This document shows positions 26,289 to 34,930 of a stretch of 34,930 nucleotides of DNA, piece after piece. Made by a program: the position numbers and the translations under genes. The stretch spans positions 112,501 through 147,430 of the forward strand of contig ADNK01000423.1 of NCBI GenBank assembly GCA_000320545.1. Reading direction: 5' to 3'. Positions within the stretch are counted from its first letter, which is position 1; every line of letters starts with the position of its first letter. The notes under the pieces were generated by a model. It saw only the letters and a list, made by a program, of their open reading frames with translations. It was not told where the DNA came from and made no database searches. This DNA is from Bigelowiella natans CCMP2755 (lineage: Eukaryota; Cercozoa; Chlorarachniophyceae).

Positions 26289-26534
26289 TATAATAAATGC
26301 AACTCAAAGGTTACAGCCAAAGTACTATGCATGGATTGGACAAACAACGGGCAGTATATAGCACTTGGGCAGTTCAATGGTCACATCTCGATTAGAGACA
26401 AACACGGCCACGAAAAAGTAGTTAGTTACTAACCAATTATATTATACATCTTTCAATAAAATACAATCATGCGCTCTCTGCAAGCTTATTAAGAAGTACC
26501 TACCCCCCTTTAAACCAACCCGACTACTAGTGCG

Positions 26535-26588
<54 letters not shown>

Positions 26589-26964
26589 AAGCAACAGACG
26601 AACGAACGGGGTGACCAACCATTCTTCTTCTCTCTATATATTTAAGATTTAGCTTTTGCTGCATAAAGGATTATACTTGTTGTTTTTATGCTCTGCAGGA
26701 AGCTACACGGTGATCTAGTAGTAGCCTTATTGTTTACTTTGTTCATCTTAACAGATACGCATAGAGCGTTCTTCACCAATATGGTCATTAAAGTGGGCTC
26801 CTGCTGCCTCCAACGCAGGTGATGAATACTTCTTTTTCTCAGCTGATTAATTCAATCAAGCAGCACATATTGGTTATGGAAGTAGTAGTAGTTGCAAAGT
26901 ACAAAGTATCTGTATTACCTCATCATCTGTATTATTTCTTATCATTATAATAACAGCAGCATCA

Positions 26965-26996
<32 letters not shown>

Positions 26997-27416
26997 CTTC
27001 TTCTTCAACTACTACTACTACTACTACAGATAATCCTGACATACTAACGGTTGGTTGCTGGGACAAAACGCTGTCATTCTGGCACCTATCAGGAGCACGT
27101 TTTGGAGCACAGGTCGGTCGGTCATAGTAGTAGCAGTAGCAGTAGCACTGAATGAGGATGAGGAGAAGAAAGAAGTAGACTAGAATGGTGTTGTCTAAAT
27201 AAATGTATTTTGGACCGACTGACCGACCAGTGTGATGATGGATTTAAATTAAATACCTAATCTTAGTATATGTTCTCCATTCTAGAGTACTTGACGAGAT
27301 ATTATTTATAATTAATAGGATATTCGATTGGACTTTGATCCGTGCAGCATCAGTTACTTTGATGGCGGTGAATACATGCTTATTGGAGGCTCAAATAGGC
27401 AGGTTGTTTGATGGAG

Positions 27417-27453
<37 letters not shown>

Positions 27454-27604
27454 GTAATCTTCTTCTCTCCTTCTTCTTCTTCGCACCATCATACATAACA
27501 TACTTACTATCAAATCTAAAGCTGCAGTGCTGCCTCCAGGGCTGAATATTTTCTCAAAAACTCGCATGATGAATATTTTTCTCCCCGATATTATATATGT
27601 GTTG

Positions 27605-27648
<44 letters not shown>

Positions 27649-28061
27649 TGTGTATAGGAGGAAGATACATATATTTATTATTATTATTATTAATATGCTT
27701 TACTTCGTAGTAGGAAGGAGCGCATTCAAATAATTGACAACACAAAAGATATTAATAAACAAAACAGAAAATTGACATGCCGCGCACATACATACATGAT
27801 GCACACATTCAAGATCCTACATATGCCCAAACATTGTGCAGCAGCAGCAATATGATGATGCTGATCGCAAGATCTCTCTCTTAGTTCGGGTCATCATCAT
27901 CATCATCATCATCACTATCGTCATCGTCCTCGTCATTATCATGTGATTATAGGTGTCGTTGTATACCAAGGAAGGAAAGTTTCTTATGGTACTTGCAAAA
28001 CTGGCTGATTGGTAACAATGATAGTGACAATAACAATAATAAGATACAAGAATGAATGCTG

Positions 28062-28106
<45 letters not shown>

Positions 28107-29494
28107 TATATTGCATCATATAATACTTTTGTACGAAAAACACCATGGAAATGGATGACGAAGTTGAACAACCAAAAAATTTGATGGGTGCTGGATTTTG
28201 GAAAGACTAAGACATCAATATTGTTCTTTCTCTCTCTTCCTATAATTCATCATACATAGTTAATGTCTGCTGCTTTATTATTACCTCTATTACTACTACT
28301 ACTGCTACAATTACAAGAACAATGACGTCGTGATTGTGTTTAAATACTAATAACTCAGGGTTTGGACAGTGCAAGCACGTCCCTCCACGAGACAGGTTAT
28401 TGCGTCCTCCTCTAGCGTTTAAGAAGAAGGAAAAGACAAATACTGTATATCCGATTTATTGATTGATTGATTGGAGATGTATGCGTCGTCGTCATAGTCG
28501 TAGTCTGTAGTCTTTATGGGTGTTTGTTGTTTACTTACGTCCTTGTGTATTTGTTGTGTATTATTATTGTCTTTATTATCTATCCTCATTGGTTCAGCTT
28601 GCCATCGGCTGCAATGATGGGACTCTTGTAGCCTGTGATACATTGTTTAACACTGTTCACGGATTATATCAGGTTGCTATTTTCTATGTATGATATACTC
28701 CGTGGGAAGATTATTTGCCTTCTTATCGTTTATATTTATATGTATAGGATCGTTATGCCCATAGGGATACAATGAGTGATGTCATCGTCCAACATCTAAT
28801 CACGGATCAGAAGGTAGTAGTAGTAGTAGTAGTGGTAGTAGTAGTACATGGTGCTAATTACTTCTGCTACACAATTATAGAATAAGATCAATGTTTTCTA
28901 TAAAGTTGTGTTGTTGGTTTTGTAAATTAGTGATGAAGGACAGATGATGAGAGGAGTATTTGTGTTATCTCCTACCATGCGAAAGAAGCATAGTGCTTTC
29001 CATAGGAATAATGTTGTTCCTTGTTGGTTATTTCTCTTCTTCTCTCAGGTTAGAATCAAGACAAGGGATTATGTCAAGAAGATTGCAGTCTATCGAGGGT
29101 GAGGACAATCAATCAAAATATGCTCTCTTCTCTAATCTTGTTACGTGCAAAAATACTAATTGGTGATGATGATGCAAATGAACGAACAACAGTCGGTTGG
29201 CCATCCAGCTTCCAAAGAGCGTGCTTATCTATGAAGAATCAACTCAAGTCATAAACCTCTCGCATAATAATAATAATTATAATATAATCATAATAATCAT
29301 AATAATTCATACTGCTATTATGAAAATGATGATGATGATGATGGCAGCATATACATATTGACAGCAATTTGGTTTTGTATCATTACCAAACTAACGACTT
29401 AAACGACAACGACGGCAAAGATCCAACATTGACCAAAACAACCCTAGAAACCTAGCACCCATACTGTTTCTTCTTGTTTACTATGTGCGCGCGC

Positions 29495-29531
<37 letters not shown>

Positions 29532-29967
29532 ATCACAGGATTCACAGTACGATATGTCTTACTCTCTCGTCCAAAAAGTACGTGAAATAAGCTACGATGA
29601 CTAGAATTGTCGATTGATCATTTTCAGTAGTAGCAGCAGCAGCAACAACAACGACAACAACAACAACAACAACAACAGTGTATGGTCATCGGGGTTGTTC
29701 TTTCTATCTTTTTATCATGTTATCATGAGTGTCGGGGTTGGTGTTACGAATTCGTAGCAGTAGTAGTAGTAGAGAAGTTGTTGTTGTTCTTGTTGTTTTG
29801 GTATGTCTAGTTATCTGCTGCTATAGTCGATCAGCCTGATATTAGTTTCACGTTGGATTATATATTGTATCATTAATTGTTACTTTATGACATTACTCTT
29901 CATCTCTCATTTGTACTACCTGATGGCTGACTGCCATATTATTACATTTTATATGTATAAATATATA

Positions 29968-30018
<51 letters not shown>

Positions 30019-30387
30019 CAAACATACACACATTCTTCATTAAACAGGAGAAACGCCTGCAATTATATGATTTTCACGGAGATAAGGTCATGGTGGTGGT
30101 GGTGGTGGTGGTAATGGTGGTTATCCAACAGGAAGAGGAGGAATATTATTCATTCACTCGATTTTCCCCAGTTTATCATCCTAACACGATAATACTGATG
30201 GTTAATAGAATGTTTCATTTCAATTGATTATGGTGGATATGATCCTAATGTAGAAAAACATATATTATTTCTTCTTGTTGTTATTTAATGGGTACTACCA
30301 CTACTTATGAATACAAAGATCCGCGAATGGGTGTTAGAGGCCACAATTCGATATATTAGAGCTGTGGGTGGTCCTTCAGGAAGAGAG

Positions 30388-30418
<31 letters not shown>

Positions 30419-30914
30419 TACACCTAAAGTAGTATGTATATCTTTGTGTGGATGCGTGTGTGGATGCGTGAGGGAAAGGGAGAAAGTGTTTGTGTTACAG
30501 CAAATACTAATCGGACTCTATTCTATTCTATTCTACGAATAATTTACTATTAGGCTATACTGATAGGCCTTCGTAGTGGAGATGTATATAAGATCTTCAT
30601 CGATAATCACTTTCCAATTTTGGTTCGTCATTGTAAAACAAAGAAAGCAGAAGAAGAAGATGATGGTGATGGTGATGGTGAACATGATGATCACAACAAC
30701 TAATATGGTGAATAATGTTATTGTGTGGTGTTTGGAGAGTAAGTACACACACACACACACACATTAGAGATTACGTAGTACGGCTTGTGCCCATTGTTGG
30801 GTTTTTGTATTTTTCTTCTTCTTCTTTTAAGGTTGTAAATCATCCTCATCCAATCCGTTGTTTGGATTTGAGTTGTTCACGGTACTACTAATAGCAGTAG
30901 TAGTAGTACTAGTA

Positions 30915-30952
<38 letters not shown>

Positions 30953-31078
30953 ATGCTGTGTACATTATATATTCGTGGGTGAGATGGTAATGCTGATGGC
31001 GACGACGATGATGATGATGATGATGATGAGAGTAGTTTTACACACACACACACACACACACACATATCAATATATATA

Positions 31079-31110
<32 letters not shown>

Positions 31111-31407
31111 AACAGCACTGATTTTATTTAAAGAATTTCCTTTTTGTACGACAACGCGTATATATCGTCATCATGATCCATTGTTGATTATAGGAATAAA
31201 TTGGCACTTGTGGATGAAAAGTCCCGCGTATATGTTTACGATATGAAGACGAAAGAGGTGATGATGAGAGAGTAGTAGTAGCGGAAATAGTAGTAGTAAT
31301 AGTAGCAGTAGTAGTAGTAGCTATTGTATGTTTACTACGATATGAAAAAAGAAATAGGTGGTGATAATAGAGTAGTACCTACTTACCTACCTACCTACCT
31401 ACCTAAC

Positions 31408-31441
<34 letters not shown>

Positions 31442-31493
31442 AATGACGGCGACGACGATGATGCGACAGACAGGCACAATGTACAATATTATA

Positions 31494-31529
<36 letters not shown>

Positions 31530-31902
31530 ATATGTATGTATATTTATATTTGATCACCCCCACAAAACAGGTTTTGTTTGAAGACGCTAATGCAAACAGT
31601 GTAGCATGGAATACGGATATGGATGAAATGCTTTGTTACTCGGGTAGGAGGAGGCTTGTTTTTTTATGATGATGATGATGATGATAATCATCTGCAATTG
31701 GACCAAAGTTAGTAGGGATAAAGCAAAATAATTCCGTCATGATCATTTATATTATTATTTATGTCGTTTGATAAGGAAATGGGTGCCTAAGCATTAAGAC
31801 AGGCAATTTTCCAGTGCATCATCAGCCATTACAGGGTAAGTAATATTGCTGTTGTTGTTGTTGTTATTATTCTTTGTAAAAGTGATGCCTGGTAGATAAG
31901 TG

Positions 31903-31936
<34 letters not shown>

Positions 31937-32029
31937 GGTTTCGTTGTGGGGTTCTCTGGTTCTAAGATATTTTGTTTATACTCTCTGGAGATGCAAACAA
32001 TTGATGTTCCCCAGTCTCCAAGGTACTTG

Positions 32030-32065
<36 letters not shown>

Positions 32066-32988
32066 TGTGAACATGGAATAGAACAAGAAAAAGCAACAAC
32101 AACTACGATCTTAAAATGACTACTGCAAAACTTTTACCATTCTCCTTCTTCTTCCAATGTCCTTAACTAGTTATATGCAACCTGCATTGACGCCTTAATC
32201 ATAACAATAACAAGTACTTTGTTCTTCTCCTTGTATTATTATCATCATCTTCTTCTTTTATGAGCAGCTTGTATCAATACTTAAACCTTGGAGAATTTGA
32301 AAAAGCTTATAAAGTTGCATGTTTGGGAGTCACTGAAGGAGACTGGCGAGATCTAGCGGTGTGTGAGTGTGTGTGTTGTTTTTGATCTGTTAGTATTGCA
32401 TTACATTGTATAATCATCGGCATGTGTAGTAATCAATGAATAGTAAGATGGTAAAACTAAGAAAAGGAGGAAGAAAAACAAAAATTTAAAAAAAAAAAAT
32501 AATAATAATAATAATAGATCAGAGATGGGTAGTTGAAGTAGCGTATTATTATGTGTGTAGTGTTGTGTTATGTGTAATTGTTGTTGATGATGATGATGTT
32601 TACGTCGTCGTCTTCCAACATATGCTACTATTACTACTACTACTACAGATCACTGCCTTAACAAGACTTCGGTTAGATATCTCCAGGAAGGTAGTAATGA
32701 TATTATTACTGCTGCTGAAACATCATCATCGTCGTCGTCGTCGTCATCAACAGCTTTTATCACTCCCCAGGATGATAATAACCATTCTTCTTCTTGTGGT
32801 GGTGGTGGTGGTGGCGTTATGGTTTGGTAGGCATTCATCCGTATTCGTGATGTAGGTTACATTGAGCTTCTCGAGAGGTACTAGTAGTAGTAGTAGCAGT
32901 AAATGGCGTGACCATTGATCGATAAGTAGAAGTAGAAGTAATCACCATAAAATAATAATTTACTAATTATCTATACATCAGAATGAAT

Positions 32989-33020
<32 letters not shown>

Positions 33021-33111
33021 GCCTTTTTGTGAATATAGAATTGAGCTCTCAAAGCAAGATCCAGAATGCAATGAGAATATCATAAAGGCCGATATTTTAG
33101 CTTTTCAGGTT

Positions 33112-33152
<41 letters not shown>

Positions 33153-34784
33153 AAAAACCTATGAGAGAAGTAGTAGCTAACCCTAATTGAAGTCATCGTA
33201 TAATGAGAAATTCTTCAATTTCGTATTATTGACTAAGTAGTATGCGGTGATGATCGTCCTTCATCATCATCATCATCATCATTCTCCTTCTTCTTCTTCT
33301 TTCTTCTATCTGTTAGGGTAAATATAATGAGGCAGCTAAAGTCTACAACCGTGCAAGTAGTACTACTAGTAGTCGTAATAGTAGTAGTAGTAGTAGTAGT
33401 AGTAGTAGCTGATATTGTCAAGGATGAGAACAAGTACTATGACCATCATTCATTATAATCTTCATCATCATCAGATCAAGCACGCAAAGCGGTAGAGATG
33501 TATCTTGATCTTCGTGATTGGAAGGTAACCACCAAACTAGAACATCCTTAATTACTAGTTGATAGTTATTGATTATAATGATGACACATGTGTGCAGGCA
33601 GCACAGGAGATTGTAGAGTCTCTACAGGATGGCAAGGAACAAAAGTAGTCTAGTACCACTACCAGTACTAGTAGTAATATACTTCTAAGTAGTATAGCTT
33701 TCGTATCATAATCTAGACTACTATCCGTCTCTTTCCGACTCACTACCATAATTGAGTACAGATATCTTGATAGTAGCCTTAGATCATACACATACACACA
33801 TAATAACAACAAACAACTTAGGTACAATGGAATGAGTATGACCGATTTACTCAAACGTCAGGTTGGTACTAATAGTACTGTGTGATACTCATCTTACTGT
33901 TACTACTAGTAGTAGTAGTAGTAGTAGTAGCAGCACAAATGATGGATGATGCCTCTCAGGATAACTACTACTTTATAATTATACCCAGTAGTATTTATTT
34001 GTTAACTAGTATTATTTTTATTATTTTCTCCTCACTCACCCCTCCTAAAGCACGGAGCGGTTATTTAGTCAGTAGCTCATTTACAACAACTTAATTTTAT
34101 TTTCATAGTAGCAAGCAGTACTTTACTAGCGAAATCAAATGCTTAATATGAGGAGAGAAAGACGGGGGGGAGGGACAAGTTCTTTTTGACATTTGTTCGC
34201 GACTACTTAATTCTTGCGGTGTTGTTTAAAATGATGATGATTGTTATTGTTACTACTATTACAACTACAGGCAGAGTGGTTGGTGGATGTTAATGATTAT
34301 AAAGCAGCAGCCGATATGTATTGGGTACTACTACTACTACTAATACTACTAGTGTTACCTGCAGATGATGATGATGATGTATTACCCTGTGGGTTGGTTC
34401 TTCAACTATGCTGGTTGTTAGCAGCTTGTATCATTAGCCATTAATATGGAGCGTAAGGAGGAGAGTGTGTATGTATGTATGTATGTATGTATGTATGTGT
34501 ATGTGTAAGTGTGTGTGTATGCGAATGTATCATCTACTAATTTACATGATGAGTAGTCTTCTTCACCAAATAATCCATTTTGTTGTTTAAAACAACTACA
34601 ACCTCCCTCCCTCTCTATATGTGTAATCTAGATCACTCAATAATTTTATATTCAATAATAGTAATAATTAATTAATTAATCAATGAATTAATAGGGTGCT
34701 CGAGAATACGAAACTGCTATTTCAATACTTGGTGAAAATAAGGTCCCTCCTCTACTACTACTACTACTACTACTACTATATTTG

Positions 34785-34836
<52 letters not shown>

Positions 34837-34930
34837 CCTATTATCTGTTTGCTATACGTGTGGGTGTGTGTGGGTGTGGGTGTGTGTGTGTGTGTGTGTG
34901 TATGTGTATAGTAAGTAGTCCCACTCGCAG
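24709..34930 (+). CDS. IFT122: IFT122, intraflagellar transport complex A subunit (3' truncated by window end)
   Basis: WD40/TPR-like subunit of IFT-A, which runs retrograde transport and membrane-protein entry in cilia. Exons: 24709-24755, 24894-24975, 25305-25345, 25430-25491, 25595-25629, 25807-25878, 26007-26075, 26310-26417, 26755-26818, 27030-27112, 27319-27402, 27953-28011, 28359-28395, 28598-28672, 28748-28813, 29049-29098, 29193-29247, 29539-29577, one unresolved near 29905-29956, 30048-30086, 30319-30387, 30554-30622, 30832-30881, 31194-31257, 31571-31643, 31776-31835, 31938-32022, 32268-32358, 32649-32690, 32831-32877, 33015-33108, 33317-33356, 33475-33524, 33598-33644, 33822-33861, 34271-34324, 34695-34742. 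Apart from the unresolved one, phases agree. The joined protein (over 730 residues, about 60% of a typical IFT122) follows the known protein closely: [115 protein letters not shown]. The last bases (ending cag at 34930) may be the next acceptor. Confidence 0.95.
24816..24884. repeat. (TC)n microsatellite abutting IFT122 exon 2
   Basis: About 34 TC units end nine bases before the acceptor at 24893, so the repeat itself appears to provide the polypyrimidine tract. Confidence 0.95.
25031..25216. repeat. Minisatellite, three copies, in IFT122 intron 2
   Basis: Three copies of a 40-bp unit (containing gagctttttagacctttt and gatatctgttgacgct) at about 25031-25070, 25103-25142 and 25179-25216, separated by (TAG)n spacers of variable length. 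Confidence 0.95.
26051..26129. repeat. Direct duplication of the exon 7 end and its splice donor
   Basis: A 35-bp segment, 26051-26085, spanning the last 25 bases of IFT122 exon 7 and its gtaagt donor, recurs at 26095-26129 with two changes, one turning gtaagt into gtcagt. Confidence 0.9.
26212..26290. repeat. Compound C10-(TC)n-(AC)n-(AG)n microsatellite
   Basis: Four simple-repeat blocks run head to tail in the intron before IFT122 exon 26310-26417. The TC and AG blocks are complementary and could fold into a hairpin with AC in the loop. Confidence 0.9.
26537..26585. repeat. (AT)n microsatellite in IFT122 intron 8
   Basis: About 24 AT units. Similar AT tracts occur in other IFT122 introns at about 27421-27450, 27611-27645, 29967-30014, 31083-31110, 31497-31526 and 34786-34835. 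Confidence 0.95.
28065..28102. repeat. (CT)n microsatellite in IFT122 intron 12
   Basis: About 19 CT units followed by ttcctatattgcatcata. A degenerate copy of this flank (tctctctcttcctataattcatcata) recurs about 150 bp downstream, near 28230-28255. Confidence 0.9.
31379..31441. repeat. (ACCT)n and (AAC)n microsatellites in IFT122 intron
   Basis: About six ACCT units followed by about eleven AAC units, inside the intron 31258-31570. Confidence 0.9.
32028..32063. repeat. (TAG)n microsatellite just after an IFT122 donor
   Basis: Twelve TAG/AGT units begin five bases after the donor at 32023. TAG/AGT tracts sit close downstream of several other donors in this gene (for example 28814, 30388, 33357), so the sense of the repeat is constant. 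Confidence 0.9.
33113..33151. repeat. (TTG)n microsatellite after IFT122 exon 33015-33108
   Basis: About thirteen TTG units start immediately after the donor gttttg. Confidence 0.9.

Overview
This is nuclear DNA from a flagellated, intron-rich single-celled eukaryote using the standard code (predicted stops are TAA and TGA). The evidence is spliceosomal GT-AG introns, many very short exons, dense microsatellites in introns, eukaryotic eIF2 gamma, and the ciliary gene IFT122. The mix of genes (ApaH-like phosphatase, ELO elongase with a Q-type histidine box, polycystin-like GPS protein, IFT-A subunit) suits a protist such as a rhizarian, haptophyte or stramenopile. I cannot place it more precisely from sequence alone.

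Layout, left to right. (1) Minus strand 398-4316: an ApaH-like phosphatase (ALPH, PPP superfamily), rebuilt here from 13 short exons, with a predicted C-terminal membrane anchor. (2) Plus strand 4468-8813: an ELO-family fatty acid elongase in 12 exons, head-to-head with the phosphatase across only 151 bp. (3) 8814-10122: intergenic DNA between convergent genes, with repeated GCTAGC/CATG palindromes. (4) Minus strand 10123-11544: eIF2 gamma in two exons. (5) 11545-14272: 2.7 kb of higher-GC DNA without a recognisable gene. (6) Minus strand 14273-24032: one predicted five-exon gene of 3,126 codons: signal peptide, GAIN-like ectodomain with GPS site, about five membrane spans like the front half of polycystin-1, two PDZ domains and five FHA domains. 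(7) 24033-24708: divergent intergenic region. (8) Plus strand 24709 to beyond the window: IFT122, about 37 recognised exons covering the WD40 region and the start of the C-terminal helical repeats.

The standout is gene 6. All four introns preserve phase, and the last one completes the final strand of the second PDZ domain, so the reading frame runs from a polycystin/adhesion-type membrane module into a very large cytoplasmic tail with five phosphothreonine-reading FHA domains. It is divergent with IFT122, which hints at a ciliary role (inference). I know of no described receptor with this architecture.

The exon-intron structures were worked out by hand from conserved protein motifs, GT-AG sites and phase. 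In four genes every listed junction keeps the frame. IFT122 has one unresolved exon near 29905-29956.
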